Assembly: GCF_018687075.1 (NCBI RefSeq)
Contig: NZ_CP061285.1
Coordinates: 1,302,001 to 1,366,000, forward strand
From: Polynucleobacter sp. MWH-UH35A
GTDB lineage: Bacteria > Pseudomonadota > Gammaproteobacteria > Burkholderiales > Burkholderiaceae
Direction of reading: 5' to 3'
Length of the DNA: 64,000 nucleotides
A model generated the notes under the pieces. That model did not search any database, was not told the origin of the DNA, and worked only from the letters and a program-made list of their open reading frames with translations. Positions 9,301-19,546 of this stretch are shown one piece after another (position 1 is the stretch's first letter; each line of letters begins with the position of its first letter). The position numbers were made by a program, and so were the translations under genes.

Positions 9301-9763
9301 AAGTACTGGCGGTGGCACCGCACGCTACGTCGATTCCTCTATTGAACGCATTGAAGTACGCGTCACCGGGCTTAATCAAAGTCGTTACACCATCACCTGC
9401 AACGGAGAAGCATTACCGCTTCAGCCAACAGGTATTGCCGGAGAATATGTAGCAGGCGTACGCTACAAGGCTTGGAATCCTCCATCAAGTTTGCATCCAA
9501 GCATTGGGGTTCATGCTCCGCTGGTTTTTGATGTCATTGATACTTGGATGAAACGCTCGGTAGGCGGCTGTCAGTACCATGTAGCCCACCCAGGAGGACG
9601 TAATTACGACACCTTCCCGGTAAATGCCTATGAAGCCGAGAGTAGAAGACTTGCTCGCTTCTTCCGCATGGGTCATACACCAGGGTTAATAGAAGGAGTG
9701 CAAGCCAATATCAATCTGTCGGCCAGCAGAGAATTCCCATTTACGCTCGATATGCGTCGATGA
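6368..9763 (+). CDS. Transglutaminase-like protein with DUF2126
   Basis: A 1131-residue protein with an N-terminal bacterial transglutaminase-like domain and a large C-terminal DUF2126 region. The papain-like triad is visible: Cys179 in SGSCRDSAW, His228 in LHAWCEV and Asp244 in LDPTSG. The DUF2126 part contains GGEPTFV, the segment TGTGGGNHFVMGG and the closing 'GRNYDTFPVNAYEAESRR'. Such proteins travel with circularly permuted ATP-grasp and alpha-E proteins and are predicted to ligate or cleave peptide bonds, but the product is unknown. It starts with ATG behind a TTGAGGT sequence and is 11 bp from the next gene. Confidence 0.9.
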   Translation: MSIHAALHHVTEYDYDRLVELGPQVVRLRPAPHCRSHILSYSLKVEPEGHFVNWQQDPYANYQARLVFPEKVKKFKVTVDLVTEMAVYNPFDFFLEPEAENYPFSYNSELKKELRPYLGRMRNATLNKYFKKIDRSEMRTIDFLVKLNQQIQQDINYLIRMEPGVQTPDETLDLRSGSCRDSAWLMVNLLRLSGLAARFVSGYLIQLKPDVKALDGPSGTEVDFTDLHAWCEVYLPGAGWIGLDPTSGLFAGEGHIPVACTPEPSGAAPIEGGVDKCEVDFKHTMEVTRIYESPRVTKPYTEEQWKAIVELGHEVDNKLEIGDVRLTMGGEPTFVAIDGRDEREWNVDALGPTKRGYATDLVERLRKQYGDGGFLHFGQGKWYPGEQLPRWALSIYWRADGHPIWKNPKLFADEREPIMYTSKDADKFIRTLSKNLGLDDQFIEPAYEDVFYYLWRESKLPVNVDPFKSNLDDEMERTRLKRVFTQKLDSVIGYVLPIEAGQAQNYFDTNWKTGPWFYRDDRLYLLPGDSPMGYRLPLDSLPWTSKADYPYMIEQDPFAPRPPLPSAAPIIRQQQKLNERTAIKGQTIWSQSQDTRYPQRQESAAWITRTALCVETRDPMRSNGPDAENKHGGKNGALYVFMPPLARLEDYLNLLQAVESTAEELQFQIVIEGYPPPRDPRLKLLQVTPDPGVIEVNIHPAHNWNELVEHTEFLYQAAFESRLSAEKFMTDGHHTGTGGGNHFVMGGATPVDSPFLRRPELLASLILYWHNHPSLSYLFSGMFIGPTSQAPRVDEARNDQLYELEIALKEIHGNRKKYGSSMSPWLVDRTLRNILIDVTGNTHRSEFCIDKMYSPDSQTGRLGLLELRAFEMPPHAHMSVVQQLLIRALIARFWDEPYLAPATRWGTELHDRCLLPTFVKMDFDDVIQEMQQCGYNFKPEWFAPHLEFRFPLIGQVQTMGTEITLRNGLEPWHVMGEESTGGGTARYVDSSIERIEVRVTGLNQSRYTITCNGEALPLQPTGIAGEYVAGVRYKAWNPPSSLHPSIGVHAPLVFDVIDTWMKRSVGGCQYHVAHPGGRNYDTFPVNAYEAESRRLARFFRMGHTPGLIEGVQANINLSASREFPFTLDMRR

Positions 9764-9774
9764 GACAATAGGCT

Positions 9775-12387
9775 GTGGACTCTCCCCAAGCTAACCCCCT
9801 GAAATCCTCCGCCAATCTTCCGCTGGTAGATGAAATTGCTCGCTTAGCCCCCAAAGCGAAAGAGGGGCATTTTGATGAATTGCGAGCAGGCTCATCAAAT
9901 CTGCTACCGCACTGGAAAACTTTTTTTGAACAGTTAGAGCAATTTGGTCTTTCTGATTTAGATCAACGCACCATTGAGCTTCATCGCCAAATTCAAGACA
10001 ACGGCATTACTTACAACGTCTATGCCGATGAATTTGGTCCACAACGGCCCTGGTCCGTTGATTTGTTTCCCCTCATCATCAGCCCCGAATCTTGGCAGGA
10101 AATTGAATCAGGCGTTTTGCAACGCGCCAAGCTACTAGAAGGCATTGTGAAAGATGTTTATGGACCACAAACTTTGCTTAAAGAGGGATTCATTCCTCCT
10201 GCACTCATTTATGGTCATCCAGGCTACTTGCGAGCAATGTACGGTGCAAATTTTCATGAGCGCAAGCATTTACACATTATTGCCTTTGACTTAGCGAGAG
10301 CGCCCGATGGTAAATGGTCTGTACTGTCACAGCGCACTCAAGCGCCTTCTGGCTTGGGATACTTATTAGAGAACCGAAACTTAATTTCTAGACAGTTCCC
10401 AAAAGCGTATGAGCAAATGCATATCGCACATTTGGCGAATGCCTATCGAGATTTAATTGATACTCTGAAGCTCGAGAGTCCTGCAGGCGCAAATGCCCAT
10501 ATCGCCCTCCTAACCCCAGGACCCTATAACGAAACGTATTTTGAGCATGCTTATCTCGCCCGACACCTTGGATTAACTCTGGTAGAGGGTGGCGACCTTA
10601 CCGTTCGAGATCAACGTGTGTATTTAAAAACAGTGCGCAGCTTAGAACCAGTTGATATTTTGCTCAAGCGTTTGGATGATGAATTTTTGGACCCACTGGA
10701 GCTGCGCTCAGATTCAACTTTAGGCGTCCCCGGATTATTACAAGCCATTCGAACCGGTAATGTTATTTTGGCGAATGCGCCTGGCTCTGCATTTTTAGAA
10801 TCGCCAGCGCTCTTGGGTTTTTTACCAGCGATTAGTGAGCACCTATTAGGTGAACAAATTCAATTACCGGCAATGGATACCTGGTGGTGTGGTGAGCGTG
10901 CAGCATTAGAGGCCGCAATTCCAAATTTAAGTCGCAGCGCTATCAAGCCAACTTATCCAAATAGTATTGGCCGCCAGAGTTACGACTCAGTCCTAGGTGG
11001 CGAACTAGCGCAAGCACAACTTGACGAATGGGTTGGAAAGATTACGCGGCAGCCTGATGAGCATACAGTGCAAACCTATATTCCACTGGCGCAAATGCCT
11101 ACATGGCTTAATGCCTTTAATGTGAATGATGCTTCTTTAATAGAGCCACGTTCTTATATGCTGAGAGTATTTGCTCTAAGCAATGGCAAGAATAGCTGGC
11201 AAGTTTTACCTGGAGGACTCGCCAGAATAGCGGGTAATAATTCAGGAATTGCCTCCATGCAAAGGGGTGGTAGTAGTGCGGACGTATGGGTGCAAAGCAA
11301 TCAAATGCCACCTCAGGAAGAGTCACAACCTCAGCAAGCACTTCAACCCAAAGAATTCAGCATCCGAAAACGGATGGTGACCAGTCGCGCCGCAGAAAAT
11401 CTCTATTGGTTCGGACGCTACACTGAGCGAAGTGAAAACATCCTACGCTTGGCTAAGCTCTACCTCGAGAGCATTAATAGTGAATACACCCCATCACGCT
11501 CTTTATGGACATGGCTAGAGCATCTTTGTCATCAGTATGGACTTGTACCTGATGGCGTACCCAGCAATTTTGATCAAAGCGATATTCGACATCGTATTTT
11601 TGAAAGAACACTGATCAATTCTTTAAATACAAGCAAGGATACTACTAGCGTAGGCTTTAATCTCAATGCCATGAAGCGCACCGCATCCAATATCCGCGAG
11701 CGTCTTTCTACTGAGCAATGGAGCACAATCAATCACTGCATTGATAGCTTCGAGAAAGATTGCCATAAAGCCTCCACTTTCCACGATTACTCCTCTTCCC
11801 TAGCACTTGACGCCCTTAAACAAGCCAGCAGCTCTTTAGCAGCCATTACAGGCGCTCAAACCGATCGCATGACACGTGATGATGGATGGCAACTGCTTTC
11901 AATAGGTCGGCATATTGAGCGTTTATCGTTCTTTACAACTGTCCTAGACTCTGCCATTAAGATGGGCTTGTTATTCAATCCAAATACCGATAGCTCTGGA
12001 TATACGGCACTGCTCAATTTATTTGATAGCACGATTACCTTTCATGCGCAGCACCAACAAAGTCGTGAAATCGCCCCGCTTGTAAGCCTCTTGGTATTGG
12101 ATGATGAAAATCCACGCTCTTTAGCATGGGTTAGCAAATCTTTGCGCGCCAGACTATCAAAATTAGCAGGCACAGAACGCAATCATCCAGATGAACTCAC
12201 GCGTAGCGTTACCAATCTTCAGGATTTTGATTTATTCAAACTCTCCTCCGTGGATGAATTTGGTAATTTCTCTGAATTAAGGGGTTGCCTGCAAGCTGTT
12301 TCACAATCCGCCTGGAATGTTTCCGATGAAATTAGTGCTCGATACTTTAATTTAGTGCACAAGAACGAATACAGCGTTCAACTATAA
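9775..12387 (+). CDS. Circularly permuted ATP-grasp / alpha-E fusion
   Basis: An 870-residue fusion started by GTG. Residues about 60-500 form a circularly permuted ATP-grasp domain (motifs YGPQ, RAMYGANF, GGDLTVRD, GGLARIAG), which in related proteins activates a carboxylate for amide-bond formation. Residues about 525-860 form the alpha-helical alpha-E domain, starting at 'SRAAENLYWFGRYTERSENILRL' in pieces, with the family's typical RHIERL near its end. In many genomes these are two genes; here they are one chain. It lies between the two transglutaminase-like genes with very short gaps, forming one operon. Confidence 0.9.
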   Translation: MDSPQANPLKSSANLPLVDEIARLAPKAKEGHFDELRAGSSNLLPHWKTFFEQLEQFGLSDLDQRTIELHRQIQDNGITYNVYADEFGPQRPWSVDLFPLIISPESWQEIESGVLQRAKLLEGIVKDVYGPQTLLKEGFIPPALIYGHPGYLRAMYGANFHERKHLHIIAFDLARAPDGKWSVLSQRTQAPSGLGYLLENRNLISRQFPKAYEQMHIAHLANAYRDLIDTLKLESPAGANAHIALLTPGPYNETYFEHAYLARHLGLTLVEGGDLTVRDQRVYLKTVRSLEPVDILLKRLDDEFLDPLELRSDSTLGVPGLLQAIRTGNVILANAPGSAFLESPALLGFLPAISEHLLGEQIQLPAMDTWWCGERAALEAAIPNLSRSAIKPTYPNSIGRQSYDSVLGGELAQAQLDEWVGKITRQPDEHTVQTYIPLAQMPTWLNAFNVNDASLIEPRSYMLRVFALSNGKNSWQVLPGGLARIAGNNSGIASMQRGGSSADVWVQSNQMPPQEESQPQQALQPKEFSIRKRMVTSRAAENLYWFGRYTERSENILRLAKLYLESINSEYTPSRSLWTWLEHLCHQYGLVPDGVPSNFDQSDIRHRIFERTLINSLNTSKDTTSVGFNLNAMKRTASNIRERLSTEQWSTINHCIDSFEKDCHKASTFHDYSSSLALDALKQASSSLAAITGAQTDRMTRDDGWQLLSIGRHIERLSFFTTVLDSAIKMGLLFNPNTDSSGYTALLNLFDSTITFHAQHQQSREIAPLVSLLVLDDENPRSLAWVSKSLRARLSKLAGTERNHPDELTRSVTNLQDFDLFKLSSVDEFGNFSELRGCLQAVSQSAWNVSDEISARYFNLVHKNEYSVQL

Positions 12388-12396
12388 ATATTGACT

Positions 12397-13705
<1,309 letters not shown>

Positions 13706-13734
13706 TTATTTTTATAACAATAAACAAATATCTG

Positions 13735-13751
13735 CACTTTATTAGTGCGAT
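13735..13751 (-). promoter_or_regulatory. NtrC-like dyad upstream of the PII gene
   Basis: TGCAC-N7-GTGCG is a near-perfect NtrC-type dyad about 90 bp upstream of the PII start codon. A further half site TGGTGCA lies at 13832-13838. No -24/-12 sequence was found between the dyad and the gene, so NtrC control is likely but the promoter is not identified. Confidence 0.5.
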
Positions 13752-13900
13752 AAGTGCTAAAGAATTAACCATAATGGCTCCACCCCAAAGCCATGTGGAA
13801 TTAATTGAGTTGAATTCAATCGGACTCATTTTGGTGCAGCGTAAGTACAAAAGCGTGCAATTAATTCTTTTATGCCGAGAACTTCAACATATGCTTTGGC

Positions 13901-14119
13901 ATGCGAATCGAAATTACCAAAGGGCTGATCCTTAGCGCCTATTCCACAAGCAAAGACAACATAGCAGAGATCCTATTTCCCGCTGGAGAGTATCTGGCAA
14001 ACCTTACTCCTGAGGGGAAGATTGAAATCTTAAATTCTGGAGTGAGCAAAGCCCTCTTCTCATTTTCTCAGTTTAGGGAAAAAATCTCTCTAGGCGAGTT
14101 CGTTCTTATAGAGAAATAG
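13901..14119 (+). CDS. Small conserved protein, paralogue of the one at 3.3 kb
   Basis: A 72-residue protein with no signal peptide or membrane helix, starting at ATG 13901. It aligns end to end with the 71-residue product of 3319-3534, sharing PG(K/E)Y.AN, EIL and the final LG(D/E)..LI, so both belong to one small uncharacterised family. It stands alone between the PII promoter region and a tRNA-derived repeat. No function is inferred. Confidence 0.6.
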   Translation: MRIEITKGLILSAYSTSKDNIAEILFPAGEYLANLTPEGKIEILNSGVSKALFSFSQFREKISLGEFVLIEK

Positions 14120-14147
14120 TAATGAGGCATTGAACTTTGCACCCAGT

Positions 14148-14273
14148 AGCAATTGCACACTTAACTGCACAGTGGCTTTCGGTATTACAAATCATTGATT
14201 TATTTCGGATTTTGAAGACCCACGACTTCATTTAATTCGTTGATCGCGAGTTTGAATCTCACCTGATCCACCA
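14148..14273 (+). repeat. tRNA-Lys-derived repeat, copy A (degenerate)
   Basis: A roughly 125-bp copy of a dispersed repeat. The left part carries the module with GCACAGTG and CATTGATTTAT; the right part (about 14215-14273) is a decayed 3' part of tRNA-Lys ending in a CCA. Several substitutions in the T arm (TTTGAATCTC) mark it as the more diverged of the recognisable copies. There is no matching 5' acceptor strand, so it cannot be a working tRNA. The remainder of 14120-14312 holds no gene. Confidence 0.7.
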
Positions 14274-14312
14274 TGAAGAATTTAAGTTATAAGATGTCGT
14301 CAAATATTTTAT

Positions 14313-15536
14313 TTAGAATAAATACTCCAGCCCCAGGGAGCCACCTTGAAATAGGATGCTTGAACTAGTATTAACGCCCCTAGCATTGACACTTGTAGGG
14401 TTGCTTCCTGAGTAGACATAAGGTATTTGGCCAGGCGCCAAAGCCACCTGATTTAACCAGAGCATTTGATAGCCCATTTTTATAGCTAGATCATCTGTAA
14501 TCAAATATTTAAGCTGAATGACGCCTTCTCCAGCATATGCCATTCGATTCACTGTGGAACTTGTTGAATACATCACTTTAGTAATACTTACTGCATCATT
14601 TTGTGTGGCTTGGTTATTAAATGCTCCAACTTTTAGAGAGCCGCCAAATGATAGTCGGCCAATCTCAAATAACTTTCCCTGGGCCCCAAGCTGCAAGCCA
14701 AAAAGATTATTACTTGTATTTGTAGTCCAAAAAGGTGGGTAACCACTGATAGCATCACCTGAAGCGCATGCTTGGTTTGTTTGAGACAAGGTAGTTCTAG
14801 CAATAAATTCCTTGGTTTGATCTGGTGTCAATCCTGCTGGAGCACATCCCCCCGCTTTCCATGAGGGAACATTTTGATCGCCAGGGGTAACCGATCCTAC
14901 AAGACTGTCTTTTAGTTGTAACCATCGAACGCCAGCCAGAAAACTTAAGCTATCAGATGCCTTAAATTTTCCATTAGCCTCGGCACTATGTAAGCTAGTT
15001 GATGAACTCCAAGTCATTCCTTGATAAGCAAAGTCTTGGGTTTGCCAAAAGGAGCCGGGCGCCTTCATGACATACCAATTACCAGGATTAGAGGGTCCAA
15101 TAGTATTGCTTGCATTCAAATTTTGGACGCTGAAATAGGACAGCTCAAAACCATAGTCAGAATTACCGGAATATTCCAAAGTGAACTTTGGACCAATAGC
15201 ACTACCCTGTTGAAATTGATTGCTATTAAAAACCTCGGTTGTAGGTTTATATGCTGTTTGACCAAAAGTATCCGTACCAGGAAGCGTACTTACTAATGGT
15301 TGATTTGCGCTACTGTTTGATCTCTTTAGTGCAATTGCTTCGACTGACAAAATCCAATGTGGTTTTGACCTTGTTGCATCGTCAGAGCCTATATTCAAAA
15401 AGGTGGGTGCTGAATTGTTAGCGTTTAAATTCGATGGCGAGGGTTCAGCAGCGGTTGCAGCTGAAAAGCAAGTCCAGCCTATAAACAGCAATACAAACTG
15501 CGGAAGCAATTTTTGCCGAATGAATTTGATCAACAT
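14313..15536 (-). CDS. Outer-membrane beta-barrel protein
   Basis: A 407-residue exported protein. The signal peptide ends near FSAATAAEP, followed by a low-complexity Ser/Asn/Thr-rich linker. The body is rich in alternating hydrophobic beta strands and aromatic residues (YGFELSYFSVQN, FLAGVRWLQLKDS, IGRLSFGGSLKVG), and the last residues GSLGLEYLF end in the C-terminal phenylalanine required for BAM insertion. It resembles the Lpg1974/MOMP-like porin group, but I cannot assign a cargo. It is flanked on both sides by tRNA-derived repeats and has no operon partner. Confidence 0.8.
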   Translation of the reverse strand: MLIKFIRQKLLPQFVLLFIGWTCFSAATAAEPSPSNLNANNSAPTFLNIGSDDATRSKPHWILSVEAIALKRSNSSANQPLVSTLPGTDTFGQTAYKPTTEVFNSNQFQQGSAIGPKFTLEYSGNSDYGFELSYFSVQNLNASNTIGPSNPGNWYVMKAPGSFWQTQDFAYQGMTWSSSTSLHSAEANGKFKASDSLSFLAGVRWLQLKDSLVGSVTPGDQNVPSWKAGGCAPAGLTPDQTKEFIARTTLSQTNQACASGDAISGYPPFWTTNTSNNLFGLQLGAQGKLFEIGRLSFGGSLKVGAFNNQATQNDAVSITKVMYSTSSTVNRMAYAGEGVIQLKYLITDDLAIKMGYQMLWLNQVALAPGQIPYVYSGSNPTSVNARGVNTSSSILFQGGSLGLEYLF

Positions 15537-15631
15537 TTCTTATTTTAAATAGTTACCAAATTAGCTCATCAAATTCAAGAAATCAAAAACTAGAAATCCG
15601 GTATACAGAAGCGAACTTTGCAGTCGCGTAC

Positions 15632-15790
15632 TCCATCGCACACTCATATTTTGGTCCTATAAACTATTGATTTATATGAGATTATGAAGAGCAACGCCTT
15701 CTTTTAATCCGTTGGTCACGAGTTCGAATCTCGCCCGACCACCAGTTATACAAAAGCCCCTTGAGAAATCTAGAGGCCCTTCTTTTGCTC
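15632..15790 (+). repeat. tRNA-Lys-derived repeat with terminator, copy B
   Basis: A copy of the dispersed repeat filling most of the 353-bp gap 15537-15889. It consists of a left module (ATCGCACA...CTATTGATTTATATGAGAT), the tRNA-Lys remnant 15689-15744 (from GAGCAACG in the D/anticodon region through GTTCGAATCTC to ACCACCA) and a weak terminator-like stem (GCCCCTTGAG...AGAGGCCCTTCTTTT). It matches the copy at 38318-38470 across all three parts. The anticodon stem cannot pair, and the acceptor 5' strand is missing. Nothing else is seen in this gap. Confidence 0.85.
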
Positions 15791-15889
15791 TAAAAAACAA
15801 AAAAAGTAACCCATATTTGCTTTGCATCAAATGAAGCAAAGCCATTCAGATAGATACTAAAGGAATCTACGATATTTTCAGGAAATAAC

Positions 15890-16816
15890 TTGCCATCCGC
15901 CTTTATCTCGCATCCGGACTGCATTCGCCATGAAATGGGATCATGTCATCCCGAATGCCCTGAACGAATTAGCGCAATCAACGACCAGCTATTAATTACT
16001 GGTTATATTAATTTTATGAATGAGTACGATGCCCCTCTGGCATCAGTTGAACAACTCTCTAGAGCACATTCAGCGCTTTACGTAAATGAACTTATCGCTA
16101 AAGCCCCAAAAGAAGGGTATGAATTAGTTGATCCTGATACCAAGATGAACGCATTCACGATTAATGCCGCATTGCGAGCTGCAGGGGCTGCAGTTCAAGC
16201 AACCGATTTAGTGATTGATGGCGTGGCTTCTAATGCATTTTGCTGCGTACGACCCCCTGGCCATCACGCTGAACATGATGCGGCAATGGGATTTTGTTTT
16301 TTTAATAACGTAGCAGTCGGTATAAGGCATGCACTAGATGTACGCGGCCTGGAGAGAATCGCATTAATAGATTTTGATGTTCATCACGGCAACGGAAGTG
16401 AAGACATATTTCGAGGTGATGAAAGAGTCTTAATGTGCTCTATCTTCGAAAAAGATTTATACCCTTTTACTGGAGAATTTATTCCAGAAGAAAGAATGAT
16501 CAATGTCGGCATTCCGACACGCTCTAAGAGCGATGTATTTAAAGAGGCAGTTGAAAAATACTGGATTCCTGCACTTGAGGAATTTCAACCACAAATGATT
16601 TACATCTCTGCTGGATTTGATGCCCACAGAGAAGATGACATGGGAAATCTAGGCTTAGTCGAATCTGATTATGAGTGGGTCACTAAAAAAATGATGGGGG
16701 TTGCTGAAAAATATTGCAATGGCCGCATTGTTTCCTGTCTAGAAGGCGGTTATGTTCTGAGCCCCCTTGCCCGCAGCGTTGCCGCTCATATTAAAGTACT
16801 AATTGGAGTTGATTAA
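15890..16816 (+). CDS. Class II histone-deacetylase-family protein (AcuC-like)
   Basis: A 308-residue Zn-dependent deacetylase. Diagnostic motifs are RPPGHHAEHDAAMGFCFFNN (active-site His pair), DFDVHHGNG (metal Asp and His), SAGFDAHREDD (second metal Asp) and the catalytic-pocket EGGY near the C-terminus. The start is a TTG at 15890 preceded by AGGAAA; the first residues PSAFISHPDC fit family N-termini. Bacterial members remove acetyl groups from protein lysines, acetyl-polyamines or small amides. The next gene, an acetyltransferase, begins on the very next codon, so this is a two-gene writer-eraser operon. Confidence 0.92.
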   Translation: MPSAFISHPDCIRHEMGSCHPECPERISAINDQLLITGYINFMNEYDAPLASVEQLSRAHSALYVNELIAKAPKEGYELVDPDTKMNAFTINAALRAAGAAVQATDLVIDGVASNAFCCVRPPGHHAEHDAAMGFCFFNNVAVGIRHALDVRGLERIALIDFDVHHGNGSEDIFRGDERVLMCSIFEKDLYPFTGEFIPEERMINVGIPTRSKSDVFKEAVEKYWIPALEEFQPQMIYISAGFDAHREDDMGNLGLVESDYEWVTKKMMGVAEKYCNGRIVSCLEGGYVLSPLARSVAAHIKVLIGVD

Positions 16817-19504
16817 TTGGAAAAGCATTATTTAAATTCCCTATTTGACCCAAGGTCCATCTCAATATTTGTTAACGGGAAAACCCCGCAAGAATCAATC
16901 CCTTATTTAGAGATCCTTCTAAAACTATTTGAAGAAGCTTCTTATGCAGGGGAAGTTGAGCGGATTGACATCGCCGTACCCATTGACTTCAATAAAAATG
17001 ATCTAAAGAAAAAGGGGCTGGCCATTATCGCCCTGCCCGCTACTGAACTTATTACCGCACTAGATTTAGCGGGTCGATTAAAGCATGAATCGGCCGTCAT
17101 CATTTCAACTGGGATAGATATACCCACCAGCAATCAATTAAAAGAGCTGGCAAAGCACTACAGCATTAAGTTATTAGGTCCGAATACCATGGGTTTTCAG
17201 CGACCCCACCTCCATCTCAATGCCAGCGTATTGGGAGATCTTGCAAGCCCAGGGCCTCTTGCCTTAATAGCTCAGTCTGGAGCGCTGACTTCCGCCATGC
17301 TTGACTGGGCAAAAACGAATGGAGTGGGCTTTTCATTTGTAGCCTCCATTGGACAAAATGCTGCAGTAGACATTGCTGAGCTGCTTGATTTTTTAGGGAA
17401 CGATGGTAAAACTCATAGCATCGTCCTTTATCTTGAGGGCATTACCAACTCAAGAAAATTCATGAGCGCACTGCGCGCGGCCGCCAACATCAAGCCCGTC
17501 ATTGTTCTCAAGTCTGGACATAAGCCAGCAGGCAACGAAGCAGCAAAGACTCATTGCGGCAGCATCGTAGGATCTGATGCTGTCTTTGATGCAGCCATAC
17601 GCCGTGCTGGCGCTGTACGAGTCAAATCGTTTGTTGATCTATTTTCTGCGGCAAAATGCCTAGCCTCTAGCTACCGGCCCGTTGGCAATAGGCTTGCAAT
17701 CATCACAAATGGGGGTGGGCCTGGTGTTTTAGCAGCAGATCGGGTAAGTGAAAATAATTTGGAACTAGCAAAACTTTCCACGGAATCGAATGATAAGCTA
17801 AGGCCGCTACTCTCACCGCTAGCATCACTTGAAAACTTAATCGACCTATCAGAAGAGGCTACAGCGGAACAATATTGCAACGCTATTGAAATTGCCAATA
17901 GCGACAAATATGTTGATGGTATTTTAGTAATCTACTCCCCAAAACCATCGATTAACAGCCTGACTATAGCCAATGCTATTGCGGACATTAAGAAACAGGT
18001 TAATAAACCTTTGCTTAGTTGCTGGATCGGCGACTCTTCTGTAGTTGAGAGCAGGCTTAACTTATCCAATGCCAATATACCGACCTTTAGAACCCCAGAG
18101 GCAGCGGTTGGGGCCTTTGCAAATATCTCAAGCTTTTATACCAATCAAAAATTACTCCAACAAACTCCGCCACCACTCTCCAAATCTAATAGCCCCGACA
18201 TTGAGGGTGCTAAATTAATCATTGAAAATGTATTAGCCTCCAGAAGAACTGTACTAACGGAGATGGAGTCGAAATCCCTTCTTTCCGCATTCCATATACC
18301 GATTACCCAGACTATTCTTGCCAAGAGTGCTAATGAAGCAATCATGATAGCCAATCAAATTGACTATCCTGTAGCGCTTAAAATTGATTCGCCTGATGTA
18401 AGCCATAAATCAGATGTTAATGGTGTAGCTCTAGATGTTATGAATGCCCTTGGGGTCAGGGATATATTCAGTCATATGACCCAGACCGTATCTCATCTCC
18501 TTCCAGATGCAAAAATAAATGGTATTACCGTTCAAAAAATGGTTCGCAATAAACGTGGGCGGGAAATTTATATAGGTCTCGTCAATGAAGAGCCATTTGG
18601 ACCAGTCATTGCATTTGGTGCTGGCGGCACGATGATTGAACTTCTGAACGATCAATCAATGGAATTACCACCCTTAAATCAATATCTTGCTCAACAACTT
18701 ATCAAACGCTCTCGAATTGCTCAGACCCTAGAAGAATGGCGAGGCACACCTCCAGCAAACATAGAGGCAATCGAGCATATTCTGATGCGGGTTTCTGAAA
18801 TGGCTTGCGAACTACCTCAGATTATAGAAATGGACATTAACCCCATCATTGTCGATGAGTTTGGGGCAATTGCTGTGGACGCTAGGATCGTAGTAAGCAA
18901 TTCATACCAACTAAACAATAGCCAGAGCGGTATCTATAACCATCTCGCAATTCTTCCTTACCCACACCAATATGAACAAATGTACCCCCTCAAGGATGGG
19001 GGCGAATACCAAATTAGACCCATACATCCAGATGATGCTCAGATGTTGAAGGCATTTTATAAAACACTTTCTGATGAGACACGCTATTTTAGATTCATCT
19101 CCAATGCGCCAGAGCTACCACCATCAATGGCGGCAAAATTTACACTGATAGACTACGATCGTGAAATGGCTTTGGTAGCCATAGTAAAAGAAGCAGAGAT
19201 AGAAAAAAATGGTACCTGGGTAGAAACTGAAAAAATCATTGGGGTTTCGCGCTACAGCACCAACCCAGATAAGTCTAGTTGCGAATTTTCTCTTGTAGTA
19301 ACGGATGATTTTGGAGGTCAAGGCATTGGATCGCGTCTCATGCTTAACATCATGGATGTTGCGCGTGATAAAGGCCTATCTGAAATTGATGGGCTTGTAC
19401 TTTCAAAAAATCCCGGAATGCTAAAACTTATGAGATCCCTTGGATTTTCTGTTGAAAACATGATCGATGATCCAGACTTCAAAATTGTCAGAAAAAAACT
19501 GTAA
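16817..19504 (+). CDS. Pat-type protein lysine acetyltransferase (ACD-GNAT fusion)
   Basis: An 895-residue protein with the domain order of Pat/YfiQ: a CoA-binding Rossmann domain, two succinyl-CoA-ligase-like domains and an ATP-grasp domain resembling ADP-forming acetyl-CoA synthetase (residues 1 to about 700), then a C-terminal GNAT domain (GGQGIGSRLM acetyl-CoA loop near residue 840). Pat acetylates and inactivates acyl-CoA synthetases in response to acyl-CoA. His246 in AKTHCGS aligns with the phosphohistidine region of true ADP-forming synthetases, so residual ligase activity is not excluded. The start is a TTG directly after the deacetylase stop. Confidence 0.9.
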   Translation: MEKHYLNSLFDPRSISIFVNGKTPQESIPYLEILLKLFEEASYAGEVERIDIAVPIDFNKNDLKKKGLAIIALPATELITALDLAGRLKHESAVIISTGIDIPTSNQLKELAKHYSIKLLGPNTMGFQRPHLHLNASVLGDLASPGPLALIAQSGALTSAMLDWAKTNGVGFSFVASIGQNAAVDIAELLDFLGNDGKTHSIVLYLEGITNSRKFMSALRAAANIKPVIVLKSGHKPAGNEAAKTHCGSIVGSDAVFDAAIRRAGAVRVKSFVDLFSAAKCLASSYRPVGNRLAIITNGGGPGVLAADRVSENNLELAKLSTESNDKLRPLLSPLASLENLIDLSEEATAEQYCNAIEIANSDKYVDGILVIYSPKPSINSLTIANAIADIKKQVNKPLLSCWIGDSSVVESRLNLSNANIPTFRTPEAAVGAFANISSFYTNQKLLQQTPPPLSKSNSPDIEGAKLIIENVLASRRTVLTEMESKSLLSAFHIPITQTILAKSANEAIMIANQIDYPVALKIDSPDVSHKSDVNGVALDVMNALGVRDIFSHMTQTVSHLLPDAKINGITVQKMVRNKRGREIYIGLVNEEPFGPVIAFGAGGTMIELLNDQSMELPPLNQYLAQQLIKRSRIAQTLEEWRGTPPANIEAIEHILMRVSEMACELPQIIEMDINPIIVDEFGAIAVDARIVVSNSYQLNNSQSGIYNHLAILPYPHQYEQMYPLKDGGEYQIRPIHPDDAQMLKAFYKTLSDETRYFRFISNAPELPPSMAAKFTLIDYDREMALVAIVKEAEIEKNGTWVETEKIIGVSRYSTNPDKSSCEFSLVVTDDFGGQGIGSRLMLNIMDVARDKGLSEIDGLVLSKNPGMLKLMRSLGFSVENMIDDPDFKIVRKKL

Positions 19505-19546
19505 ATAAGCACCAAAACAATCAATACAACATTAATCATATCCCTC

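Noticed and set aside
16817..19504. Annotation as a plain ADP-forming acetate-CoA ligase
   Set aside because: The C-terminal GNAT domain and neighbouring deacetylase fit a Pat-type acetyltransferase better, although residual ligase activity remains possible.
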